From Bryum argenteum (taxonomy: Eukaryota; Streptophyta; Bryopsida; Bryales; Bryaceae): a stretch of DNA of 64,000 nt. The translations under genes were made by a program, and so were the position numbers. Under the pieces are notes generated by a model. That model saw nothing but the letters and a program-made list of their open reading frames with translations. It was not told the origin of the DNA and did not search any database. This document shows positions 34,183-45,947 of the stretch, piece by piece. The stretch lies in NCBI GenBank assembly GCA_037043015.1, contig CM073325.1:20191001-20255000 (forward strand), written 5' to 3'. The stretch's first letter is position 1, and every line of letters starts with the position of its first letter.

Positions 34183-35480
34183 GCACTCGGTCCAGTTCAG
34201 GATCATGATAATCGAATCTTAGTTACAGTCTCGCTCACTCACCATAATTATCAGTCAGACACAAGTTATCAGCAACGCGGAAACGAGTGGAGGACATCGA
34301 ACCAGTCTACATGCATGATACTTTCTAGAGCCAATGATGACCACGACTTTTGGAGCCACACACCTCTATAGCCTCCCGCTTTGGTTTGTCGTCTGCGCAC
34401 TTCGTCACCGCCATGGTGATAGAACCAATTTTCTTGCAATGAATCAAACCTGGATCAGCCTGCACACACACACACCAGGATCAGTAACTAGCAGAATCCA
34501 TAAGAACCCGAATCTCGCAGACTGGCAATGCGGAAGCTCCTCTCACTCATGAGTACTGACTAACCTAAGTTCGCATTGTACCGCAAAACGGTCTTCCATC
34601 GCAGACCGCTAATTAAGGAAGAAGACGAACAAGAAGAAGGGTAGAGAAAGCCATGCGGCTCGGACTCTACTGATACACATCGGCCCCACGACGCGGGCGC
34701 GGGTTTCGAAACGATATAATATAATACTTTACTTGAGCAGGAGAATGGCAAGCTGTAGCTACAACTAGACCAAGCCCGACTTCGGGCGCGCGCGCGTCAT
34801 GCTCCCACCAGGCTAGCTACGCCAATCACCACTACCGATCAATTCAAGCAACTCAGTCAGTGAAGATTCACGCACCCAAGACTCTGGAGAATATGTACAC
34901 GCCGTAGTATCATAACTCGTAGCAGCGGAGGGATCCCTGGCTGGAGTGGAGTATCGAGGGAGAGAGAGAGAGCCTGGAGTGAGCTAGAGCAGCAGATTCA
35001 GTCCCCCCGCAAGCTCTGTATGGTTTTGAGCGACTTGTCCATTCCGTGTGGGAAGTGAAAGTAAAAAGTCTGGGAGATTTTTTCTTGGCCGAAGGGGAGG
35101 TGGGGGTGTTAGGTTAAGGGAGGGAGCGAGGGAGGGAGGAGGGTCGGGGGAGGTGGAGGAGGAGGAAATGGTGGCTGGCGCTTCGGAGCATGCGATGCTA
35201 TAATTGTCAATGGAGTTGGGCCAGCCTGCCTGCCTGCCTGCCCCGCTCCAAAAGATTCCTTTTCACCTTCGTCCACTGCGCACCGTGATTAGGGCGTGCT
35301 CATAATCGACAGACACGCTTAAGTGGCTTCGATTTCCATTCGATGTTTTGCGATCGAATGGGCGTGCGAGATTCCGTAGAGCACCACCGCTCCTCGTCGT
35401 CGCGACTCGCGAGCTCCACCCACGCCGCAACTCCGGGTCCACAGTGCTTTACGTACTCCTCTACCGGGCCCTGCACAATG
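34183..35480 (-). promoter_or_regulatory. GC-rich promoter and 5'UTR region of ARD
   Basis: Between 34183 and about 35480 base composition rises sharply above the surrounding AT-rich DNA. It includes a short GA run near 34955 and a GCCTGCCTGCC run near 35226. It lies directly 5' of the ARD start. I cannot place a transcription start or TATA box. Open frames here are unsupported. Confidence 0.45.
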
Positions 35481-35585
35481 AAAAAGCTTTATAGTGGGAT
35501 TTCCTTTAGTGTATTCCTACTAATTGTCCCCATCCATTGGGATCACCCAAATGCCTACTTTGACACATTGGAAGTTTACTCCATA

Positions 35586-35954
35586 AGAGCATCTCCTATG
35601 CTACTCGAGAAATATGTCCTTTAAACAGCAAATGGAGTGGCGTTTTGAGAAATCACAACAACGATAGGGCTCCGGACTAGTTATGGTCGAGTACCAGCCA
35701 AATTGCCACCGGATTCAAGACCAGTGGATTGCGTTGTACAATATTCCGGAGTCATATATGCTTGTAGACGAAAAAATCTTGTCATGAATCTTGTTGCTAC
35801 ATGAAAGGGATATACTTTGTGCAGAAGATTCCCCTTTTGTCGAAACCGAGTAGACTTTGCAAGGAGCCTTGCCGATGAAGTTAGGGAGCCGCTTGCGTTT
35901 AACCTTGTAATTTCTCACGACCATGCCACCACTCGTTACCATAGGACATGCTCT
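35586..35954. mobile_element. Possible MITE with AGAGCAT ends
   Basis: The left end AGAGCATCTCCTAT and the right end ATAGGACATGCTCT are inverted repeats matching at 13 of 14 positions, 369 bp apart. Similar isolated ends occur near 36910, 37018, 40150 and 51380. Such AGAGCATCTCC ends are common in plant MITEs. No clear target duplication is seen. Confidence 0.45.
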
Positions 35955-38899
35955 AAGATCAGAAGGACATCTCCAGCCCCCAGTGGAGGCCGGGCAGCCA
36001 GGCCGACTCGAAGCAGCGCCTTGGGCAGGTTTAGCTAGCAGGGTCGCATGCAAATGAAGTGCTATTTTAACCATTACATGTGGTCATCTTAGGTGGAATT
36101 CACACAAGAGGCAGTGGAAGAGGGGCGCCTGTAAAAGAGTGCTACCAGCGTTTCTGGGAGCACCCATCAGCCAATGGGATTTTTTCTTCATAATTTCTGG
36201 AATTTTCGATTTGGACCTTGGGCCCCAAATTACCTTGGGAGGCCTACTCCTTGGCATTTTAAGTCTACACATTAAAACTTTAGGGTCTCTTTACCCCTCT
36301 CTCTCTCCCTTGCCTCCAAGATGCGCTTGTAGCAGTGATTTACAGTGATCTGTGGAAGAGGAAGCCTATGCGGCTAGGGTTGCGAGTAGGCTTGGTGGGC
36401 CCAGCTCGGCGTGCGTGTCCCCAATTGCCAAACGGGCAGTCGAAGGTGTCACAAGAGTCAACTACGCTTAGCTGTGACAAAGCTTCACCTCTCGAGAGGA
36501 CAAACGAGCAGGTATCATTGAACACGCAAATTTCAAGGCTCCACTACGTAGCTCGTGTTGTGTTGAGTAGGCCCATGTAGATGTTTTACCATGAGCACTT
36601 CATGTTGTGTAGCAAGCTTGCCACAGTGTGCGCCCATCACTGTACTTGGTCCCTTGCCGCTGCGACTGGTGTAGTTTACCCCTTATATAGTTCATTACAA
36701 GTGAATTGTCCCGCATAGCCGCCATCCAATTGTTGTATAGAACAATAAATTGTGAAAGAAGGCACGGAGTGACTCAAAGAGTTATGAGGTGCGAAAAACT
36801 AAAAGCCTTCAACCCTCTATACCGGATTGGAAGGTTGTTGCATGGGTGAAGTTCTTCTTACAACAAAAGTAACTCTAGCCTCATACGGTAGGCGGGCCTT
36901 GGAATGCTCTAAGATCTTGAAGTTAGCTTATTAGTCACTGAAATTTGTATCCTTGTTTGCATGTGGTAAGGTTTGACTCAAGTATGCAAATATCAAAATT
37001 GACATGCCTTCACGTCTAAGAGCATGACTATTTTAACATATGATGTTATCTCTCCTGAAGTAATTTTTCTTGAAAGTAAATGTAAAGTGCTTCGAACAAT
37101 AAATTTACAAATGCAAAGCAATAGAATGTGCAAAAAATACAACATAAAATATATCAACCGTCTTATTTTGGAAAACTTATACATGTAATGATTCTAATGA
37201 ACAAGTAGTGAATTTTTCTACATTAGTTCAACTATGCTCAACATTTTCAACCTATATCACATGATCATTGGATATTCCGACACTAAATGTCAAATACATC
37301 ATTTTTTTCAATCTTGAATCTTTTTATTGTTAACATTTAAAGTTGGGGTGACAATCAAAGTTGCCATGATTATATAATTTATGAAAAAAAATAGGACATT
37401 CTTGTACCAACATTTGGAATTTAGACATAAGTAGTAATAGCCGCATCTATCAAAATTTTACGAATATTCTTCTCAAACATGCTACAATTGCTTACTTTTG
37501 GACTTCAAAGTAGTCAAGAAGTAACACATTGGGAGCTCCGTGATGGCTCGTGTGAACAAGATATCCATGAACAAGGTAAATTAATTTCGAGGATTCCTCT
37601 ATAATGTACAAAGTTTTGAATCCTCTAACTAGCATTAATCTTTAATTGGCATAGTAACCATTTTAGAGAGCTAAAAAAGTTGGTATTGGATGCAATCTAG
37701 AATCGAGTTTGGATACAGTTGAATATGGCAAAACTCATTAGTAATATGAGTTCTTATACCATTCATAGTTTTGTTAGTGAGTAGGGCATATGAGAGCATT
37801 ATTGTTGGCTTATCAAAATGGGATAGTTGCATGCCTATGCATGAAGAGAAAAGATAGCCACCGCTTGCCCCCACAACAAAATTATTCTCCCTCTTGCAAT
37901 GATGGCATGCCTTAATAAAAAAATTAGTCAATTGTGACCATTATGATCTCACAAATGAAGAAGAAGAAACTAGACAAATTCAACAAAAAAAAAATTTAGA
38001 TATATGCCATACTCAAGTACATAAGACTGATTACACAAGAGTTGTCGATTAGTGTTGCAAACATTACTAGCAAACCAAAACAAACTATCACATGTTACCT
38101 TAGTGTCATAACAATAATCTTCAAATGGAACAAAGATTTTGAAAGCATGGAATCTCAATCAATGATAAGAAGTTACTGAAATTAGTGAGTTTGATGGCTC
38201 CAAAAAAGACAAAGAGCAACCAATGGAATTATGGCGAAGATTACCCCTTAAAAATTAAAAAATTAGAAAAAATATACAAATAAAAAAAATTTAAAAATCA
38301 GTCAATTGTGACAATTATGATCTAACAAATGAATGAAGAAGAAGTAACTAGACAAATTCAGCACATAAGTAAAAACTCACTTAACGTTATGATCCTATGG
38401 TTGAATCTTCCAAACAATGTTTGGAGTAAATTTTGTGGCCCTGAAATAGAAGAATGACATTTTTTGTAATATGAACTATTTTCCATCAAGGATCTCTAGA
38501 GGTGAATTACTAATCTCACATAAGTTCAGAAATGGTGTAATGCTTGACCTTCATTCAAAAATCAATACTTTTCACATAACACTAAGCAACAACTCTTGTG
38601 CAGAATATAGTGGAACAGTCAATAACAACACACCGGCAAAAATGAAGCTCTAGTAATCTTCACTCACATGTATATGATAGTTTTGGGATTCAATAGTAAT
38701 ATGTACTCATTGCAAACATTACGGGAATCACCTTAAGAACACCTATATTTCCAATTTTAAAAATTTTAACTCATTGTAGAAAATGATCATTCCATTTGAT
38801 GTAGCTTTCTATTAATTCTCTCCATGCACGAAAATATAATGCTCCAATAGGAACATCCCTATAGATCTTCCCTGCTGAAACTTGCCCCATTTGTGGCCA
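35955..38899. other. Intergenic DNA, no gene recognised
   Basis: AT-rich DNA. Around 37925-37965 and 38295-38515 are degenerate stretches (GACCATTATGATCTCACAAA, GATCCTATGGTTGAATCTTCC) resembling the interior of the TTAA-family elements at 42499 and 22362, without intact ends. Confidence 0.45.
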
Positions 38900-39211
38900 C
38901 CTTAGAGCCTTGCCAGACTACCGGCAGCTTGCTGACCGGTGGTGGCTAGGATTAGAGCCTAGCCCTGCTCGGCCACATCAGCAACTGCCGGAGGAGGTAC
39001 CACACTCCTACTCTCTGTCTCTTGGCTGATGACGTGGACTGGAAATGCTGGATTTCCAGGCACTTCCGCCCGGTAGTTTTCGGATGCGAGCTGGCAGGAC
39101 AGGTCACGCTGCCTCTGCCGAAATTGCCTGTTGTGTGGTAGTGACGCTCTCCTCTCCGCCAATCGCAGCGGCCGCTGCATACTCAATGCCGGTAGTCTGG
39201 CAGCGGCCTTA
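38900..39211. mobile_element. GC-rich MITE with probable 5-bp target duplication
   Basis: The core 38905-39206 has inverted ends sharing GCCAGACTACCGGCA and is flanked by CCTTA on both sides (38900-38904 and 39207-39211). Its GC content is far above that of its surroundings. It is noncoding. The superfamily is not resolved. Confidence 0.6.
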
Positions 39212-39479
39212 CTATACATCAAAATCGTTTCTGAAAACCAATCAAGATTGAATTTGAAAAGTGAAAAGGCACTTTAGAATCCCTGGTGTCTTGGATTTAA
39301 AAATTGAAGAAGGGTACAGTGCATCATGGATAATGTACTTGTGTCATTCATGCACATTCTATGTTCTCTTTCCCTTTTAGAGGTTTACATCTGTCTTCTC
39401 CTTCTGTGTGCCTTTCAGTATGTTTTTTGTTTTTCCTTCTAATAATATATATTCTTAAATAAAGTCATTAAGTTGATAT

Positions 39480-39850
39480 ACCCCAAGTGGCCAAGACCAA
39501 CAAATCTCCACGCTAATTCACTCATATTTTGAGCCCAATTGGCTCCATGGGCCACTTGGAGAACAATTTATAGTGTGGGCCAATTTTCCCATGTGTTAAC
39601 CCTTTGGGCTGATTTCTGGAAGAAAAAGAAGGCCATGGGGCCAATTTGTATTATTAATTACATTCCATGCTTTTAATTTGTTAAAGTACTTTAGGGAGAT
39701 AATGATTTTGTATAGAAATCAAGAAGTTGCCTTGAAGCCATGAATTGGTCCTCTGTTCTTGTATTTTCCAACTTTGAAGCACGGGTTGTGTCATAACTTG
39801 TCCCCTGCCCATTATAATATAATTTCAGAAAATTGGCCTCTCACAAGTTG
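39480..39850. repeat. Dispersed noncoding repeat, copy 2
   Basis: It matches 6655-6750 and 7195-7460 in order without the central insertion seen there. Shared blocks include GAGCCCAATTGGCTCCA and GCCATGGGGCCAATTTG. It has no coding capacity. Confidence 0.65.
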
Positions 39851-41338
39851 AATGACTTATTTCACAAGCTTGGTGGACTAAGACTACTTACAGTGAAGCT
39901 TGGTGGAGATACCACACTTTTCCCACTATTGTTGGGCCATCATAGTGAGGTCCAACCGTCCAAGGCTCTACTTCCTTTTTACTCTCAAGAATAATTTAAA
40001 AACCGCAATGATGATTTACATGGGGGTGAAATAATCATGCAATCTTTCCACCCGTCCGTCCGACCGACGTACCGGAAGTTGAACGAACGACAAATTTGAA
40101 ACTATTGCGACCATGGATGAAGAGCACCCACCCCACCGGCAATTGGGGATGCTCTAAGAGACTGACTACATGCAGGGCCTCCCATGACAAATGCGTAAAG
40201 CCCTTGTACTCTTTTTTCTCGTGCAGTAAAGGTTAGTACCCTTTAATTTATTTATGCGTAAAGCCAAAATATCCCAAAGTAGTAAGTTTTTAAGTAGTCC
40301 TCCCTGCCACCCACAGCACTTTTGTAAGTTGGTGTTTGGATTGATGTGGAATTTGGGGGATGTTCTAAGCACTGACATGAAAACACTTTTTCTTTGATAA
40401 CAACTATTTGTCATGTGTTCGTTCATGTGCTCAATTCCAAACAAAATTAATTACTATGGCCAAATTCAGTGAATTCGGATGGGTTTAGATACGATGTAGA
40501 TTTTATTTTTTATTTTTTTATGTTTTTAAATTAAAACTTTGTTTTGTTGAACCAGGTGAAGTATTGATTATCTGAACAATACATTGAGAACAAGAGCAAT
40601 TGCTAGTTGGGAGTAGGTATTTTTTTGTTTTTGAAGAAGAAGACAAATTCCAAACTTCTAGAGGCAATAGAGTGTTCATATGACCTCTCCTGGGATGTCT
40701 CGCTAAAGGTCACTGTACCATTGGTAGAACCACTAACCCCTCTTCGGGCTTAAAGTTCTAATGGGATCTCACGTACGTTAGTAGCCTTGGTATGACCACA
40801 TCACCTCCTTTTCGACAATGTAAGTGGTCACACACAAGCAACCTCAAATCAACTCATCTTCACACTAGTAGCTCACAACAAAGCTCCAATCTCGATTTGC
40901 TTTCAATTCAGCATACTAGAAGAAAAGTAGTTTGAGTAATTCAACCACTACACTCAATACTTGCAATTCACACCTTCAATGGGTGTAAATTGTTGCTATT
41001 GGTGTAGTCGTTGATATAGTGGCAGGTTTACTCAATCACTTTCCTTCTAGTGGGATTGACCTTAAAATTGCAACCAAGGTTCAAACAACAACCAATTAAT
41101 AAGATATCACAACTCGTAAGTAAATATGATTAAATCACAAGTTAATACTCTTAGTTATACCAAAGATGTTATTAGGAACCAATTCTTCAAATGTGGTAAC
41201 TATAAGTAGATAACTACGCTTCAGATCTCACATAGCAATAGTGGAGAATTGTGGTGTTTTCACCAAAGTAAACGACTCACTTCATCAAAATCTCCATGAA
41301 CTTGGGCGTGGACGCGAAATCCCATACGCTGGTACTTA
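39851..41338. other. Intergenic DNA, no gene recognised
   Basis: AT-rich sequence with no supported gene. A lone GATGCTCTAAGAG block near 40150 resembles the MITE end described at 35954. Confidence 0.45.
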
Positions 41339-41339
41339 C

Positions 41340-41560
41340 TACACTAAATTTGATAATTAGTGTTATATACACTAATTTACATAAACATGTTATAAGTTTT
41401 TACGGTTGTTCAATAATTTTACCCACTATATTGGCCAAGATGGGGGTCCTTATATAGTTTCAGAATCAATGCTCTTGGTAATTTTTTTTAAACAAAAGTA
41501 AAAACTTATAGCATTTTCAATTCTTATAATAATCTAACACTAATTATCAAATTTAGTGTA
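41340..41560. mobile_element. Foldback MITE with TA target duplication
   Basis: The element 41342-41558 has perfect 24-bp inverted ends beginning CACTAAATTTGATAATTAGT. A second inverted pair inside (TTATAAGTTTTTAC / GTAAAAACTTATA) extends the stem. TA flanks both ends, as in Tc1/mariner-type MITEs. The ends also read CACTA, but the flanking triplets (CTA and TAG) differ, so a CACTA assignment is weaker. Confidence 0.7.
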
Positions 41561-41999
41561 GCCTGGCTGCCCGCCCATACTCTCTGCGCAGCCAAAAAAC
41601 GGCCACTATTATTTTTTTCATTTTTGAGGCCTCCAACCACTTTTTTTGTAATTCTGAGTTTGAGAATGGGATCTAAGACCCCATTTTACCCTTGCAGCAC
41701 CCCTTCGTGGCATGATGGGTGACATCTATCATTCAAAAAATAGGGGGCAAATGTACCCCCAAATTTTTATTTGGCCGGGCAGTGTTGTGGGGCAGGAAGG
41801 CAAGCACGCACGTAAGTGGGGATGTACTGCCAAATCGATGAACTTGGTGAAATGAGACATTCTTGGTGAAGAAACCACATGAATCATTCTATTCCACATA
41901 TTTGTGAGTAGGTAGCAGTTGAAAATACATACATACATACATATATATTTTATTTTATTTTAAAATTTTTAAAATTTTTAAAAATGTTTTAACCAATAA

Positions 42000-42257
42000 G
42001 TTCCGGGGTTGTGTATAGGGTCATCCGCGATGGTTATGGCAGCCGCCGCGTTCGTACTGGCGAACTGGTTGCAAACCAATATTCTGAATCTGGCCCTATG
42101 AATTTTGTTGTTTCCGCATACAAAAGTGCAGCCAATCATCCATACGCCCTGGTGCCCATCACATGCTAGGCTGCCATGAATCTGTCGTTCCCTTTCAAAG
42201 GTACATGGCGTATTGATTTCAAAATTGAATAAAAAAAAAAAAAAAAAAAAAAAAAAA
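42000..42257 (+). repeat. Possible retroposed segment ending in poly(A)
   Basis: A comparatively GC-rich stretch of about 230 bp ends in roughly 26 A residues (42231-42257). This is the layout of a SINE or processed transcript, but I see neither a clear pol III box nor a coding match, and only one copy in this window. Confidence 0.3.
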
Positions 42258-42494
42258 GAGACTTTATTGAGGATATTTTTTGATTGATTTTGCAGACATC
42301 ACTCATCATCTCCTGGACAAAAATTTGCAACGTAAGCCTCAACTGTTTATTTCTTAGACAAAATAGAAACTTCCTTGAAAATATTTGAAAGTGGATTGAG
42401 GTTGGGGTTTATAGTTACTATGTCGGTTGTTCACAAGCCTTATTTACATTAAACAAGTAGCTAAATCTTGTTATTGTTTAACCCCTAATTTTCC

Positions 42495-42763
42495 TTAACC
42501 CTAAAGGTCCAAGAAAGCGGAAATCGCTTTTTGGAATTTCCGCTGGGGGAGAAAATTCAGCCAACTTTGACCATTATAATCTCAAAATTGGAGAAAAATT
42601 AACGGTTCAAATTTGATATTCAAGAAAAGGGTCAAGCTAACTTCAAGATCCTACGGTTGGATCTTCTAATCAATGCTTAGATTGAGTTTCTTTGCACCTG
42701 AAGTAGAAGAAGGTTCTTTTTGATAATTTGAACAATTTTGTATCAAGGACCTTTAGGGGTTAA
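42495..42763. mobile_element. TTAA-flanked inverted-repeat element (261 bp)
   Basis: The element 42499-42759 starts CCCTAAAGGTCC and ends GGACCTTTAGGGG, with TTAA on both sides. The right TTAA is shared with the next element. The interior closely follows 22362-22602. A further lone left end (TTAACCCCTAA) lies at 42478. Confidence 0.65.
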
Positions 42764-42997
42764 ACCCCAAAACGTGTTTTGGAGAAAAACTCAACCAACT
42801 TTGACCATTATAATCTCACAAACGAGAAAGAATGAACGGTTCAAATTTGGTATGCGAGAAGAATTTCAAGTGAACTTTGAGATCTTACGGTTAAATCTTT
42901 TAAATAATGCTTGGATTGAGATTTTTTGAGCTTCATCTAAAGGAAGGTCAAATTTTGTGACTTAGACTGTTTTGAAACAAAATAATTTAGGGGTTAA
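42760..42997. mobile_element. TTAA-flanked element (230 bp) abutting the previous one
   Basis: The element 42764-42993 lies between TTAA sites, starts ACCCCAAAACG and ends ATTTAGGGG. Its interior (CAACTTTGACCATTATAATC, GAACGGTTCAA, ATCTTACGGTTAAATC) is parallel to the preceding copy and in the same orientation. Confidence 0.6.
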
Positions 42998-43478
42998 CCT
43001 TTGAACTTGCTACGATGTCGTGTTGTGAATGGTTTTATATTATAAAAATGGTAAAAAAGAGTGATCATGAAGAGGTGATAAGTATGAGGTAAAAGGTAGA
43101 GATATAACTTTTGGAACCACAAGGAGTTTTGGATGGACTTTTGGTTTTAAAGTGGTAGTTTTTATTTATGTAAAGTGGTTGTTTGGGAACATGTAAAAGG
43201 GGTACCTCTCCTTCCCAAATAGGGTGATAGGGTCGTGAGGGTTTAAACATGGGTTTTGTGAGAGAGAGAGGCATGTGATGTTTTGAGATAAGTTTTTTTT
43301 ATATGTGTTGGAGATGTTTCGAAGCAATGATTTGGAGTTATGCGAATAAAGTTTTGAATTTAGTCTCTTTTTTTAATCCTTGAGTGATAAATTGGTGTGT
43401 AGAGTAAGGGGTGGTTGGCGACTTCCTTGTTGACAAGGTGCAACCTTGCACCTTCATGGCAACAAGTGGATTTCATTT

Positions 43479-45947
43479 CAATGCTTCTGTTTATTTCGAT
43501 AGTTCCTAGGTTTAATTAGGAGCAACCACGATCCCAACAATTTTCCGAGGCGACTCTTCCTTATCTGGGAGGCGTATATCAGTGATCGTTGACCGGACAT
43601 GTGTTATGCTCTTGAAATTTAGCCGGATAATTAGGGGCATTTGTTGGAAATCCGACCAACTGTATGGATGTGTACTATGTCTATCGGTTATTTTACACCA
43701 ATTTGGAGCCTCAAGAGGATCCAAGAACCCTTATGCAGGGCGCGATGAGCTCGCCGCAACAATTCAAGTAGAAAGGTAGAGAGACCTATAACCAATGTGA
43801 GTGTCATGGGTTAGTTAACACCAGTTTAAAGCCTCAAAATTAGTTAAACAAAACAAATTTATGACAAGAACACCAATGATCACTCTAGTGGGAGCACCCA
43901 TCGACGAGTTTGGGAGAGCTTGCAAATTTAGATAAACATAATAAAACCACTAATTATTAGCTTTGGGGTAGCGCACATCGACGGGCTTGGGGGAGCTTGC
44001 TAGACCTCTTGGCGTACATTGGGGGAGCTTTAGTTTGAATTTGTTGTGGGCGAGCATAAACTAGGTTCGTTATCACTTTAAGAAGTTTTACTTTGGTATG
44101 TTGTATTGCCTTGGACAACGCTTTGAATGCTCTAGAATGTAGTCAAGCTCAAACAACACTCCTCTTGGCTAATAATTATAATTGTTTAGATCCCACGCAT
44201 AAATAAGAAGTGGAACCTACAACCTTCTCACTCGAAGTCATGAGCTCCAACAACAAAGTCAAAACTTGTGGCGCCTAGTTGATAGACACTAAATTCCCCT
44301 CACTCCACATTGTCCACAACATGGCTAAAAGAAAGAAGAAAAAAACTCCGAACAAATTGATGTCCTTTGGTTGTAAGGGAAGATTAGATTGGTTGTAAAA
44401 AACCTTTTTTATTTGATTGGCCAACTGGGTCACTTGTTGTCCTTTTTTATTTGCCCCGCCAACTATTCACGGTCACTTGCCAACCTTTTTTAATTTTTTA
44501 GGCAACTCGATAACTTGATCACAGTCAACCTTATTATTTGCCTTGCCAACTATTAACCGTCATTTGTCAACCTCTTTTAATTCTCCTGCCAACTCCTTCA
44601 CTATCAACCTTTTTTGATTTCTTAAGCCAATTGTTCACAGTCACTTCAACCTCTTTTATTTTCCCGACCAACTCTTTACGTTCACTTGTCAACCTTTTTT
44701 AGTTGCCTGGCCAACTCGGTCAACATTTTTTATTTTTCCGGTCAAATGTTCACGCTGGCTGTCAACCTTTTTAATTTTTCCAACCACTCTTTACAATCAC
44801 TCTTTGAAATTTTTTTAATTATCTGGCCAACTGCAGTCACTATCAACCTTTTTTTTTATTTACCCCTCCAATTTTCACCATTACAGTTACACTCAACCTT
44901 TTTCATTTGCCACATCAACAATTCAAGGCCATGGTCATGGTTAACCTTTTCTATCAGTCCGGCCAACTATTCATCGTCACAATCAAAAATAACCTTTTAT
45001 ACTGCCTTCCCAGCTATTCATGATCGTGGTCACGGTCCCACACACTTTCACTCTTTTTTGTTTGCTCTACAAACTCCAATATTCATGGTCACATTTATAA
45101 TAATATGCACTCCAACTTCTTTTATTTGTCCTACCAACTCTTCTCAACCACGGTTACATTCAGTCTTTTTTTGTTCGACCAACTCTTCACAGCCAGCCTC
45201 AATTACTTTCAATCTTTTCTTTTTTATCTCACCAAGAGCAACGGTGACTTCCAACTCTTTCTTTTGTCCAACCAAACCACGGTCACTTTCAACCTCTTTT
45301 GTTCAACTAGTTGTTCACAACTACAGTCTCTTCCAACGAAAAAGAATTTGTCTGACCAACTCTTCACAACAAGTCACTTTCAACCTTTTTTCTTTGTCCA
45401 ACCAACTTCTCACAGGTTCAATCATTTTCAACTTTATGTTTACTCCAACCAATTGTTCACAACCACGGTCACTTTCAACCTTTTTTTTTGTGGGACCAAC
45501 AACTACAGTCACCTTCAACCTTCTTTTTGTCCGAACAACAACCACAGTCACTTTGAACCTTTTTTCTTTGTGCGACCGATTCTCCATAGGCACGACCACT
45601 TTGAACCTTTTTTTTGATTCGACAAACTATTTACAACCATAGTCACTTTCAATCTTTTTTCTTTGCCCGACCAATGTCATTGTTTGCGTTCATAGTCAAT
45701 GTCAACCTTTTTTATGTTTATTTGCTCTACTAGGCATGTTCTTGGTTACAATCACTGACAATCTTTTTACTTTTGAAGCCAATTATACTTGTCCTCATAA
45801 ACTTTTTCATTTGCAGCCGCCAAGAATCTAGCCAAATATTATAGGCCTTTTCTCTTTGACAATCTTCTTACATCTTTAATTATATGGCATGTTCATCAAC
45901 TCACTTCAACAATGTTGTTAATCATCCAACTCCACATAACCTATGTA
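43479..45947. repeat. Large duplicated unit 1
   Basis: It starts with a segment (TTTCGATAGTTCCTAGGTTTAA..., GGAGGCGTATATCAGTGATCG) repeated at about 45958. It contains the first copy (43860-44400) of a roughly 550-bp sequence with GCGCACATCGACGGGCTTGG and GAATGCTCTAGAATGTAGTC, then a minisatellite block. No gene is supported. Confidence 0.65.
44400..45830. repeat. Pyrimidine-rich minisatellite, block 1
   Basis: Degenerate tandem units of about 40-55 bp with a consensus like TCAACCTTTTTTATTTG followed by CCGACCAACTCTTCAC and CCACGGTCACTT. Long plus-strand open frames (for example 44686-45642) arise because the commonest period is close to a multiple of three. They encode only a Phe/Asn/Thr-rich repeat and are not accepted as genes. 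Confidence 0.8.

Noticed and set aside
44686-45642. A 318-codon open frame rich in Phe, Asn, Ser and Thr
   Set aside because: It lies entirely inside a degenerate minisatellite whose period is near a multiple of three. The peptide only repeats the DNA unit, and a second frame (45105-45617) is equally open.
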